NCBI GenBank assembly: GCA_948099385.1
Contig: CANUEZ040000191.1
Coordinates: 9,052,001-9,116,000 of the forward strand
Direction of reading: 5' to 3'
DNA length: 64,000 bases
Source of the DNA: Fasciola hepatica
Lineage: Eukaryota; Platyhelminthes; Trematoda; Plagiorchiida; Fasciolidae
Shown here: positions 41,794-49,589 of the stretch, piece after piece
Layout of the letters: each line of letters opens with the position of its first letter
Numbering within the stretch: the first letter of the stretch is position 1
Made by a program: the position numbers and the translations under genes
Notes under the pieces: generated by a model
Told to the model about the DNA's origin: nothing
The model's database searches: none
What the model saw: only the letters and a program-made list of their open reading frames with translations

Positions 41794-41797
41794 CTAT
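41794..41797. other. Target site duplication, left copy (CTAT)
   Basis: CTAT directly precedes the left LTR and is repeated after the right LTR. The uninterrupted monomer reads GGTGCTATATATGATG, so a single CTAT was duplicated. Confidence 0.92.
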
Positions 41798-42239
41798 TGT
41801 AAAAAGGACGACAACGCACGGCAGGATACTTGTATTCCCACGGTCACATAAGTCGAGTCATGGCACACATACAGTCGCTCATATCGGCATTTTTCCAGAC
41901 TGCGCGGCACCAAGATTGCTATTGTCGCTGCCTGAGCTCTTCGGCTGCATTGTGTCCATTTGCCTGTGGTCGATGGCTTGCTTCTCTTGCCCGTCATTTC
42001 CCTTCGGTTGGTCCGAATGTCTCAGTTGACGGCTCGATCGGCAGCCCTTCACCTGAGCTATCTTGCTGGTTTCCGGAGATCCCGCTGCTTCCTCTCTGGT
42101 CGTCTGTGTGCTTCTTTTTGCCTGCTTCGGGACGCCTCCGACATATTCGCCACCTGTTCTTTTGTCTGTGGCCCGTGTTTGGTTCGTTCGTTCGCCTTGA
42201 TGTTTACGCCGTTCCCTGGCCCCAGCATTCCCTGTTACA
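41798..42239 (-). repeat. 3' LTR of the retrotransposon
   Basis: 442 bp, same length as the 5' LTR with no indels; about 10 substitutions, including TGTAAAAAGG for TGTAACAAGG at the outer end. That change breaks the 7-bp terminal inverted repeat here. The Pol frame runs on into this LTR and stops at 41879. Confidence 0.96.
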
Positions 42240-44989
42240 CTCGCCCTTCCTTTAAAACATTCGGTCCGGACGTGCCAGGGTGCCAAGTCGCATCCGTTCA
42301 CCCATTTGCCTCGTGGTCCTTGATCGATTTTGAAACTGGAATTCTTCCTCTCCAATGCGGTGTAGGGTCCACTCCATCGTTTGTGGAACTTGCTAGCCCC
42401 CGGACCGGCCACTGCGGGTCTGTTACGATTCCTTACTTTTACCAGCTGTCCGGACATGAACGGATCCCATTTCTGTGTTTGGTTCCGTCTATCGTACCTT
42501 GCCTTGTTACGACTCTGAGCAATTCTTGTCTGTTGTACGGCCACTTTCTCTAGATGCCTCCGCTCGCGGATTGTCAGAGGTTTATCATTCTTCATGTTGA
42601 GCCACACATCCAGTCGCGTTCTAGGTTCCTGCCCAAAAACCAGTTCAAACGGTGTCGTCCCCGTTGTTGAATGGCTCGTTGCGCGGTAACTGAGTAATTT
42701 CTCCGACAGTCCTTCTTGCCAATCACTTCCGTGGTTATTTAGCCACTCCTTCAGCGTTCTGTTGAATCTTTCCGTCATTCCGTTTGCCTGGGGGTGGTAA
42801 GGCGACGTTCGTATTCGCCGGATCCTCCATTGTTCCAACATGTCTCGAAATTTCTTCGATTCGAAGCAGGGACCCTGGTCAGTGATGACCGTTTCTGGTA
42901 CACCAAATCGCGCCACCACATTATCGACAAACACTCGAGAGACCGTATCGCCTGTTTGATCCGGTATCGGGATTGCTTCCACCCAGCGAGACACGTGGTC
43001 AACCATTGTCATGATGTACCGGTTTCCAGTAACACTCACAGGTAAAGGACCAAAAATGTCCAAACCCCAGCTTTGAAAGACTCGCTGTGCTTCTATCGGC
43101 TGCATTGGCGGTGTAGCTGTTGCGTGCTCCCGGTTCCGTTGACAATCAGGGCAAGTTCGTATGTAGTCGTCAACGTCGTGCCGCATCGTGGGCCAGAAGA
43201 CTCTGCGCCGCAACAATTCGAAGACTCGTTGTTGTCCTATGTGAGCACTGTCGTGCGCTAGCTGTATTGCCTGCTCACGTACGGCCTCGGGAACAAAAGG
43301 CAATCGTCTGGGTCGCAGACCCTGTCCCACATCAACGTCAACGAACAGCTTGCCATCTTTCGCATGCAATCGCTCCCAAATTTTTAGTAGGTCGCGCAGT
43401 GCAGGTGAGCTCCCGTCTGGTCTTGTTTTGGCTTGAAGATGTGAACAAACCGTCCGCACCAGACTGTCATTTCTTTGGTGGCTGAAAACACCCTCATTTG
43501 ACATTAGCCGATTCACTGGGATCGCCTCCGCCGGCAGTTGGTCGTCTGGGATCGGGCGGGATAGTGCGTCAGGTGTTTCGTTTTCTCGTCCGGTAACATG
43601 CTCGATTGTAAAGGTGAATTCCTGCAGGCGGTACGCCCACCGTGCCAACCTCCCTCTTGGATCTCTTGTTGTCATCAACCACGTCAATGGCTTGTGATCC
43701 GTTTTGATACAGAAGTTAGTAGCAATCAGATATGTTCTCCACTTTTCCAGTGCCCACACGATTGCTAAGCATTCCTTTTCCGTGCTGCAGTATTTCCTCT
43801 CGGCACTTGTGAGCAGTCGGCTGGCGTACTGGATCACTCCAGACGGTTGTGACAATACTGCGCCAATTCCGACGTCACTGGCATCCACAGCTACGGTGAA
43901 TCTCTCATGCGGCTTTGGTATTGTCAAACAGTTTCGCGGGTTTGTTGCACTTTCCTTGAGTTTCCTGAACGCCGCCTCCGTATCTGACGTCCACTCGAAT
44001 TTCTTATCCTTCCTCAGTAGTTGAAACAGGACACCAGCTTTCTGGGCAAAATTTGGCACAAACTTGGCGTCATAGCCGACCAAGCCAAGGAAGGATCTCA
44101 GTTGGCGCTTTGATTTTGGCGAGGGGAAACCCCTAATCGTCTCCGCTTTTTCGGTTAGGGGTTGCAGTTTTCCTCCTCCAACAATATGTCCCAAACAAAC
44201 GATTTTGTCACGCGCTATCTGGCACTTCTTTGCACTCAACTTCAAACCCGCCGATTTGATTCTCTCTAGGACTGCGCTTAATCTGGACACATGCCCGTCA
44301 ATTTTCCTTGAAAATACCACAATATCATCCCCATACACCACAACACCATCCAGGTTCTCCAGTACCTGGAGCAGCAAACGCCTGAAAGTAGCCGGTGCGT
44401 TACACAACCCAAAAGGCATCCGCAGGAACTCATACTGCTTCCCGTTGACACAGAACGCTGTTTTCTCTCTGTCGCTCACGAGCACCGGCAGCTGCCAATA
44501 GCCCGACCTCAAGTCGATTAACGACAGCAGCTTCGCGTCATGAAGCTGCTCAAATATCTCCTCGGTTAGTGGCATTGGGAACGCATCCTTGATTGTGACG
44601 CGGTTGAGTTCCCGGAAGTCAACGCAAAATCTATACGTCCCATTCGATTTCCGCGTTAACAACACTGGTGAGGAATACGGGCTAGTGCTTTCCTGAATTA
44701 TTCCCTTCGACAGCATGTCCCGAACCTGCTTCTCAACTTCCGGTACGACTTTCCGCGGCAGCCTCCGATACACTGGTTTGCACACCGCACCCGGCACCAA
44801 ATTGATCCTGTGTTCTTGCCAATCGCAAAAGCCGTACTCATCATCTGGTGTCGAAAACAACTCCGCATACCTCTCGAGACACTGTCTGACACACGGGACT
44901 GGACAACCTGGAACCGAGGACGTTTTTACGATACCAACGCGGTTCAGCCGGCCCCAGCGGGATTGCAGCTCGACATCCTTCTCCCCAAC
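41879..44989 (-). CDS. pol: Pol polyprotein (RT, RNase H, integrase)
   Basis: The frame is open from 44989 (after a TAG at 44990-44992) to the stop at 41879, 1036 codons, in the +1 frame relative to Gag with an overlap of up to 149 nt. No ATG start is evident; expression is probably by +1 frameshifting. Numbering residues from 44860: reverse transcriptase about 15-235 with LIDLRSG (D116) and YGDD at 176-179; RNase H about 320-435 with D326, E361, D388, D431; integrase with the HHCC zinc finger H536, H540, C570, C573 and the catalytic triad D601, D661, E697 (35 residues between the last two); a GPY/F module with GPY at 831-833. No frameshift or stop interrupts these domains. Residues from about 874 to 993 are encoded by the 3' LTR and form a basic, polar, probably disordered tail. 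It copies the element RNA to DNA and inserts it in the nucleus. Confidence 0.93.
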   Translation of the reverse strand, partial: VGEKDVELQSRWGRLNRVGIVKTSSVPGCPVPCVRQCLERYAELFSTPDDEYGFCDWQEHRINLVPGAVCKPVYRRLPRKVVPEVEKQVRDMLSKGIIQESTSPYSSPVLLTRKSNGTYRFCVDFRELNRVTIKDAFPMPLTEEIFEQLHDAKLLSLIDLRSGYWQLPVLVSDREKTAFCVNGKQYEFLRMPFGLCNAPATFRRLLLQVLENLDGVVVYGDDIVVFSRKIDGHVSRLSAVLERIKSAGLKLSAKKCQIARDKIVCLGHIVGGGKLQPLTEKAETIRGFPSPKSKRQLRSFLGLVGYDAKFVPNFAQKAGVLFQLLRKDKKFEWTSDTEAAFRKLKESATNPRNCLTIPKPHERFTVAVDASDVGIGAVLSQPSGVIQYASRLLTSAERKYCSTEKECLAIVWALEKWRTYLIATNFCIKTDHKPLTWLMTTRDPRGRLARWAYRLQEFTFTIEHVTGRENETPDALSRPIPDDQLPAEAIPVNRLMSNEGVFSHQRNDSLVRTVCSHLQAKTRPDGSSPALRDLLKIWERLHAKDGKLFVDVDVGQGLRPRRLPFVPEAVREQAIQLAHDSAHIGQQRVFELLRRRVFWPTMRHDVDDYIRTCPDCQRNREHATATPPMQPIEAQRVFQSWGLDIFGPLPVSVTGNRYIMTMVDHVSRWVEAIPIPDQTGDTVSRVFVDNVVARFGVPETVITDQGPCFESKKFRDMLEQWRIRRIRTSPYHPQANGMTERFNRTLKEWLNNHGSDWQEGLSEKLLSYRATSHSTTGTTPFELVFGQEPRTRLDVWLNMKNDKPLTIRERRHLEKVAVQQTRIAQSRNKARYDRRNQTQKWDPFMSGQLVKVRNRNRPAVAGPGASKFHKRWSGPYTALERKNSSFKIDQGPRGKWVNGCDLAPWHVRTECFKGRASVTGNAGARERRKHQGERTNQTRATDKRTGGEYVGGVPKQAKRSTQTTREEAAGSPETSKIAQVKGCRSSRQLRHSDQPKGNDGQEKQAIDHRQMDTMQPKSSGSDNSNLGAAQSGKMPI
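42240..42253 (-). promoter_or_regulatory. Polypurine tract
   Basis: On the minus strand AAAGGAAGGGCGAG lies directly upstream of the 3' LTR; it is purine except for one C. This is the expected position of the plus-strand primer. The tract is also coding, as the Pol frame reads through it. Confidence 0.8.
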
Positions 44990-45992
44990 CTACGCGTTCC
45001 AACAGATCAACCCCTACGATTGTCTCGGCGACCCCTTCAACCAGTAACATCTCATGCGTCACACGAACGTCGCCGATCTGAACCGTTAGCTGCTGCTTTC
45101 CCGCTACTCTCAGAGCCTCTCCTCCGACTGCACGCAGTCGTATGTCGCATGGCCTCACTACGATTCCCTCAACGCGAGGTGTCACAGATACCCCAGCCCC
45201 CGTATCTACGACTGCAATTTTACGTTCGCCCCCAATTCTGATCTCAACCATAGGCACCCCCCTCGACTTGAATGTGGATAAAAAAAAGCAAGACGAGAAG
45301 CGTTTTTCTGGACAAAATCGGGCGAAATGTCCTACCTTGCCACATGCAAAACACCTCCTCCGTTTTCCATGCGTCATTGCGTCATTATTGCGTTGTGTTT
45401 GTCGATTGAGTTCCAGTTTTAATTGTGCGATTTCCTCGCTCATCTTCTGCAACGTGGACTCCAAATCCGATTGCTCTAATCGGGAAACTGTCACTTCTTC
45501 GTGGGCTGCACGAACAATCATAAACCGGCGTTCTGTATCATTCACGCCGCACGCAATCGCCATTTTCAGCCTGCCTTGGACATCCGGGGCCATGCTTTGA
45601 ACGAAACGATCACGAACAGGGCGTGCCCTAGTTACGCCACTTGCCTCGGGCAGCCCGATCGATAGTTGGCGCAACAGGTACTGATAATGAACGACTGGGT
45701 CTTGGGTGCTGTCATAACGAGCCGTACTGAATCGGTCCATTGCTTTCTGCCGATCACTTTCCTGTGTGAACTCCTTCACCAGCTCCGCACGGACCTCCCG
45801 ATAAGTGGGGCTTGTTTTTCCCCCCATCTTCAGATCATACACCGCCTTGGCACGCCCAGTCAGCAGTGCCCCAAGCGCCGCCAACAAAGGTGTGTCTCCT
45901 TTCACTCCGTTGCATGCCGCTGTCCTTTCAAAATCCGTGATCCATTCCTCCACATCCCCATCCGCGAACGCAACAGGCCAGGGAAACTTCAT
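44841..45992 (-). CDS. gag: Gag-protease polyprotein of the retrotransposon
   Basis: 383 aa. The start at 45992 is the first ATG after the PBS and opens the Gag-like region MKFPWPVAF; the frame is open further back into the LTR, but that part has no Gag character. Residues 1-165 are a capsid-like helical region, about 170-200 a leucine/glutamate-rich likely coiled coil, 214-227 a zinc knuckle (CX2CX4HX4C, C214, C217, H222, C227) that would bind RNA, and about 245-335 an aspartic protease with the catalytic DTGA at 263-266 and a VGVDLL segment near 326-331. After about residue 335 the sequence loses protease character and the Pol frame takes over, so the last roughly 48 residues may only be made when no frameshift occurs. 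Known role: virus-like particle assembly and polyprotein cleavage in the cytoplasm. Confidence 0.9.
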   Translation of the reverse strand: MKFPWPVAFADGDVEEWITDFERTAACNGVKGDTPLLAALGALLTGRAKAVYDLKMGGKTSPTYREVRAELVKEFTQESDRQKAMDRFSTARYDSTQDPVVHYQYLLRQLSIGLPEASGVTRARPVRDRFVQSMAPDVQGRLKMAIACGVNDTERRFMIVRAAHEEVTVSRLEQSDLESTLQKMSEEIAQLKLELNRQTQRNNDAMTHGKRRRCFACGKVGHFARFCPEKRFSSCFFLSTFKSRGVPMVEIRIGGERKIAVVDTGAGVSVTPRVEGIVVRPCDIRLRAVGGEALRVAGKQQLTVQIGDVRVTHEMLLVEGVAETIVGVDLLERVGWGEGCRAAIPLGPAEPRWYRKNVLGSRLSSPVCQTVSREVCGVVFDTR

Positions 45993-46000
45993 CACGTGAG

Positions 46001-46017
46001 CGTGGTCACGGCACCAA
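46001..46017 (-). promoter_or_regulatory. Primer binding site
   Basis: On the minus strand TTGGTGCCGTGACC follows the 5' LTR directly. The TGG one base in is complementary to a tRNA 3' CCA end, as expected for minus-strand primer binding. The primer tRNA could not be identified by eye. Only 25 nt separate the LTR from the Gag start codon, so leader and PBS are compact. Confidence 0.8.
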
Positions 46018-46459
46018 TGTAACAAGGACGACAACGCACGGCAGGATACTTGTATTCCCACGGTCACACAAGTCGAGTCATGGCACACATACAGTCGCTT
46101 ATGTAGGCATTTTTCCAGACTGCGCGGCACCAAGATTGCTATTGTCGCTGCCTGAGCGCTTCGGCTGCATTGTGTCCATTTGCCTGTGGCCGATGGCTTG
46201 CTTCTCTTGCCCATCATTTCCCTTCGGTTGGTCCGACTGTCTCAGTTGACGGCTCGATCGGCAGCCCTTCACCTGAGCTATCTTGCTGGTTTCCGGAGAT
46301 CCCGCTGCTTCCTCTCTGGTCGTCTGTGTGCTTCTTTTTGCCTGCTTCGGGACGCCTCCGACATATTCGCCACCTGTTCTTTTGTCTGTGGCCCTTGTTT
46401 GGTTCGTTCGTTCGCCTTGATGTTTACGCCGTTCCCTGGCCCCAGCATTCCCTGTTACA
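46018..46459 (-). repeat. 5' LTR of the retrotransposon
   Basis: 442 bp; in plus orientation it begins TGTAACAAGG and ends CCCTGTTACA, with 7-bp terminal inverted repeats TGTAACA/TGTTACA. It should contain the promoter and polyadenylation signals, but no convincing TATA box or AATAAA could be picked out. The Gag frame stays open backwards into this LTR as far as 46217; this is probably incidental. Confidence 0.96.
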
Positions 46460-46463
46460 CTAT
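46460..46463. other. Target site duplication, right copy (CTAT)
   Basis: CTAT directly follows the right LTR and is continuous with ATATGATGTAG of the interrupted monomer. A 4-bp duplication is within the 4-6 bp range of Ty3/gypsy integrases. Confidence 0.92.
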
Positions 46464-47130
46464 ATATGATGTAGTGTAGATTTTGAACAAAGCGTTGATA
46501 GCGATCCCGGATTGCCTTGTGTTGTTAAGTTGTTCGATTCACAATGGTTCACCGGCTGTTGGAATGCACGTGGTTGCTCGGTCGATGTGCACTGCTGATG
46601 AGTCGAGTCCGAACAAGGATGAAACAGCTGTACAGTGAGTGCTTCCATGGATTTCAATGCTCAGTTGAGCGTTCAAGCTGCATGATCAATCATATTATAC
46701 AAATCTAATCTAAGCGGCTTCTACTTATCAATTGCATGCATAGTAAGATAGCTGTGTAAGTTTTTCATTTGGGGAATGCGTTGGTTGTACTCAGGCCCCC
46801 AAAGGAGAAATCATACATCATAGGAGTCGATCGGTGTGCGCGAAGCTGGTTGTTACCATTGAAATTTGAAGCAAGTTTGGGAAGGGTGCTATATATGATG
46901 TAGTGTAGATGTTGAACAAAGCGTTGATAGCCATCCCGGATAGCCTTGTGTTGTTGAGTTGTTCGATTCACAGTGGTTCAGCGGTTGTTGGAGTCCCCGT
47001 GGTTGCTCGGTCGATGTGCACTGCTGATGAGTCGAGTCCGAACAAGGATGAAACAGCTGTACAGTGAGTGCTTCCATGGATTTCAATGCTCAGTTGAGCG
47101 TTCAAGCTGCATGATCAATCATAATATACA

Positions 47131-47165
47131 AATCTAATCTAATCTAATCTAATCTAATCTAATCT
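47131..47165 (+). repeat. (TAATC)n tract, among the longest copies
   Basis: A pentanucleotide run of AATCT/TAATC units, among the longest examples of the microsatellite tract found in every monomer about 60 nt downstream of the ribozyme. On the leftward block it reads (GATTA)n. Copy number ranges from about one to seven between monomers and accounts for much of the monomer length variation. Confidence 0.9.
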
Positions 47166-48665
47166 CCTACTACTAATCAATTGCATGCAAAGTAAGGAAG
47201 CTTTGTAGGTTTTTCATTTGGGAATGCGTTGGTTGTACTTAGGCCCCCAAAAGAGAATTCATCCATCATAGGAGTCGATCGGTGTGCGCGAAGCCGGTTG
47301 TTACCATTCAAATTTGAAGCCAGTTTGGGAAGGGTGCTATATGATGTAGTGTAGATGTTGAACAAAGCGTTGATATCGATCCCGGAGAGCCTTGTGTTGT
47401 TAAGTTGTTCGATGCACAATGGTTCACCGGCTGTTGGAATGCACGTGGTTGCTCGGTCTGTGGGCACGGCTGATGAGTCGAGTCCGAACAAGGATGAAAC
47501 AGCTGTACAGTGAGTGCTTCCATGGATTTCAATGCTCAGTTGAGCGTTCAAGCTGCATGATCAATCATATTATACAAATCTAATCTAATCTCCTACTACT
47601 AATCAATTGCATGCATAGTAAGGAAGCTGTGTAGGTTTTTTCATTTGAGAATGCGTTGTTTGTACTTAGGCCCCTACAGAGAAGTCATCCATCATAGGAG
47701 TCGATCGGTGTGCCCGAAGCTGGTTGTTACCATTCAAATTTGAAGCCAGTTTGGGAAGGGTTCTATATATGATGTAGTGTAGATGTTGAAGAAAGCGTTG
47801 ATAGCCATCCCGGATATCCTTGTGTTGTTAGGTTGTTCGATTCACAATGGTTCAGCGGTTGTTGGAGTGCCCGTGGTTGCTTGGTCGATGTGCACTGCTG
47901 ATGAGTCGAGTCCGAACAAGGATGAAACAGCTGTACAGTGAGTGCTTCCATGGATTTCAATGCTCAGTTGAGCGTTCAAGCTGCATGACCAATCATATTA
48001 GACAAATCTATGTTAATCTAATCTCATACTACTAATCAATTGCATGCATAGTAAGGAAGCTGTGTAGATGTTTCATTTGGGAATGCGTTGGTTGTACTTA
48101 GGCCCCAACAGAGACGTTATCCATCATAGGAGTCGATCGGTGTGCGCGAAGCTGGTTGTTACCATTCAAATTTGAAGCCAGTTTGGGAAGGGTGCTTTAT
48201 ATGATGTAGTGTAGATGTTGAAATAAGCGTTGATAGCCATCCCGGATAGCCTTGTGTTGTTAAGTTGTTCAATTCACAATGGTTCACCGGCTGTTGGAAT
48301 GCACGTGGTTGCTCGGTCTGTGGGCAGGGCTGATGAGTCGAGTCCGAACAAGGATGAAACAGCTGTACAATGAGTGCTTCCATGGAATTCAATGCTCAGT
48401 TGAGCGTTCAAGCTGCATGATCAATCATATTATACAAACCAATTCTAATCTCATCTCCTACTACTAATCAATTGCATGCATAGTAAGGAAGCTGTGTAGG
48501 TTTTTCATTTGGGAATGCGTTGGTTGTTCTTAGGCCCCTAAAGAGAAGTCATCCATCATAGGAGTCGATCGGTGTGCGCGAAGCTGGTTGCTACCATTGA
48601 AATTTGAAGCCAGTTTGGGAAGGGTGCTAAAAATGATGTAGTGTAGATGTTGAACAAAGCGTTGA

Positions 48666-48677
48666 TAGCCATCCCGG
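48666..48677 (+). promoter_or_regulatory. A-box-like Pol III element (one per monomer)
   Basis: TAGCCATCCCGG matches the internal Pol III A-box consensus TRGCNNAGYNGG at 7 of 9 fixed positions, failing at the central AG. The equivalent in other monomers reads TAGCGATCCCGG or TAGCGACATCGG, so the TAGC and GG ends are kept while the middle varies. It lies 21 nt before the B-box-like motif and about 80 nt before the ribozyme. The function is inferred from spacing and resemblance only. Confidence 0.4.
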
Positions 48678-48698
48678 ATAGCCCTGTGTTGTTGAGTT

Positions 48699-48707
48699 GT
48701 TCGATTC
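48699..48707 (+). promoter_or_regulatory. B-box-like Pol III element (one per monomer)
   Basis: GTTCGATTC matches the core of the B-box consensus GGTTCGANTCC. It is present in most monomers at the same place upstream of the ribozyme; in the leftward block the example at 1422-1430 lies on the minus strand, with its A-box-like partner at 1452-1463. Some subfamilies carry GTTCGAATC or changes such as TTCCATTC. The schistosome Sm-alpha hammerhead SINE-like repeats also pair a Pol III promoter with a hammerhead, which supports the reading by analogy. Confidence 0.45.
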
Positions 48708-48756
48708 ACAATGGTTCAGCGGTTGTTGGAGTCCCCGTGGTTGCTCGGTCGATGTG

Positions 48757-48804
48757 CACTGCTGATGAGTCGAGTCCGAACAAGGATGAAACAGCTGTAC
48801 AGTG
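48757..48804 (+). ncRNA. Type I hammerhead ribozyme, representative rightward copy
   Basis: Consensus copy with all core elements: stem I CACTG/CAGTG, CTGATGA, stem II GTC/GAT, GAAA, stem III palindrome, GTA cleavage triplet. It sits about 50 nt downstream of the B-box-like motif at 48699-48707 and about 130 nt upstream of a T5 run at 48933-48937. A distal extension of stem I is possible through CCGTGG upstream and CCATGG downstream of the core (6 bp with one G.U). Confidence 0.87.
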
Positions 48805-48932
48805 AGTGCTTCCATGGATTTCAATGCTCAGTTGAGCGTTCAAGCTGCATGATCAATCATATTATACAAACCTAATCTAATCTAATCTCCTACTACTAAT
48901 CAATTGCATGCATAGTAAGGAAGCTTTGTAGG

Positions 48933-48937
48933 TTTTT
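48933..48937 (+). terminator. T5 run, candidate Pol III terminator (one per monomer)
   Basis: A run of five T's (context AGGTTTTTCATTTG) follows the ribozyme by about 130 nt; four or more T's can terminate Pol III. A transcript from just before the A-box-like motif to this run would be about 280 nt and would contain the whole hammerhead. In many monomers the run is interrupted (GTTTATCATTTG), so termination there would fail and read into the next unit. Confidence 0.35.
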
Positions 48938-49589
48938 CATTTGGGAATGCGTTGTTTGTATTTACAACTCAAAAGAGAAGTCATCCATCATAGGAGTCGA
49001 TCGGTGTGCGCGCAGCTGGTTGTTACCATTGAAATATCAAGACAGATCGGGAAGGGGGCTAATTGGGATGTTGTGTAGATGTTGAACAAAGCGTTGATAG
49101 CCATCCCGGATAGCCTTGTTTTGTTAAGTTGTTCGATTCACAATGGTTCAAGTGTTGTTGGATTCCCCGTGGTTGCTCGGTCGATGTGCACTGCTGATGA
49201 GTCGAGTCCGAACAAGGATGAAACAACTGTACAGTGAGTGCTTCCATGGATTTCAATGCTCAGTTGATTGTTCAAGCTGCATGATCAATCGTTTTATACA
49301 AATCTAATCTAATCTAATCTAATCTAATCTCCTACTACTAATCAATTGCATGCATAGTAAGGAAGCTGAGTAGGTTTATCATTTGGGAATGCGTTGGTTG
49401 TACTTAGGCCCCTACAGAGAAGTCATCCATCATAGGAGTCGATCGGTGTGCGCGAAGCTGGTTGTTACCATTGAAATTTGAAGCCAGTTTGGGAAGGGTG
49501 CTATATCAACTAATGTAGATGTTGAACAAAGCGTTGATAGCCATCCCGGATAACCTTGTGTTGTTGAGTTGTTCGATTCACAATGGTTC

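Larger units (their letters stand above)
27431..41797 (+). repeat. Hammerhead-ribozyme satellite array, rightward block 1
   Basis: The same satellite in inverted orientation, 33 ribozyme copies with a mean spacing of about 439 bp, ribozyme now on the plus strand. Ribozyme segments (48 nt) start at 27448, 27894, 28330, 28767, 29202, 29639, 30075, 30512, 30947, 31384, 31820, 32262, 32702, 33144, 33578, 34016, 34456, 34903, 35337, 35779, 36213, 36651, 37091, 37538, 37972, 38414, 38856, 39293, 39730, 40164, 40605, 41045 and 41482. The block contains a 4-mer and a 6-mer local duplication. It ends inside a monomer, at the retrotransposon insertion point. Copies in 38.4-40.7 kb carry more ribozyme-damaging substitutions than the rest. 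Confidence 0.97.
41798..46459 (-). mobile_element. Full-length Ty3/gypsy LTR retrotransposon
   Basis: A 4662-bp element on the minus strand with two 442-bp LTRs, PBS, polypurine tract, a Gag-protease frame and a Pol frame ordered RT, RNase H, integrase, which is the Ty3/gypsy (Metaviridae) order. No env-like frame and no chromodomain are visible. It interrupts one satellite monomer at GGTGCTAT|ATATGATG and is flanked by CTAT on both sides. Pol has no internal stop. The two LTRs differ at about 10 positions by eye (about 2%), so it is a fairly recent insertion. Transcription would run right to left, opposite to the ribozymes around it. The clade cannot be fixed by eye. Confidence 0.96.

Noticed and set aside
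42240..46017. Envelope gene or chromodomain in the retrotransposon
   Set aside because: Pol reaches directly into the 3' LTR, leaving no room for an env frame, and the C-terminal tail after GPY/F has no chromodomain pattern.
41798..46459. LTR length (442 bp) equals the mean satellite monomer length in the left block
   Set aside because: The two sequences are unrelated by eye, and monomers vary from about 430 to 451 bp, so this looks like coincidence; I see no sign that the satellite derives from the LTR.
41830..46479. Plus-strand ORFs inside the retrotransposon (up to 197 aa)
   Set aside because: They are antisense shadows of gag, pol and the LTRs and show no recognisable domain.
48650..48940. 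tRNA gene at the A/B-box-like motifs
   Set aside because: No acceptor stem, anticodon arm or cloverleaf could be formed around the motifs.
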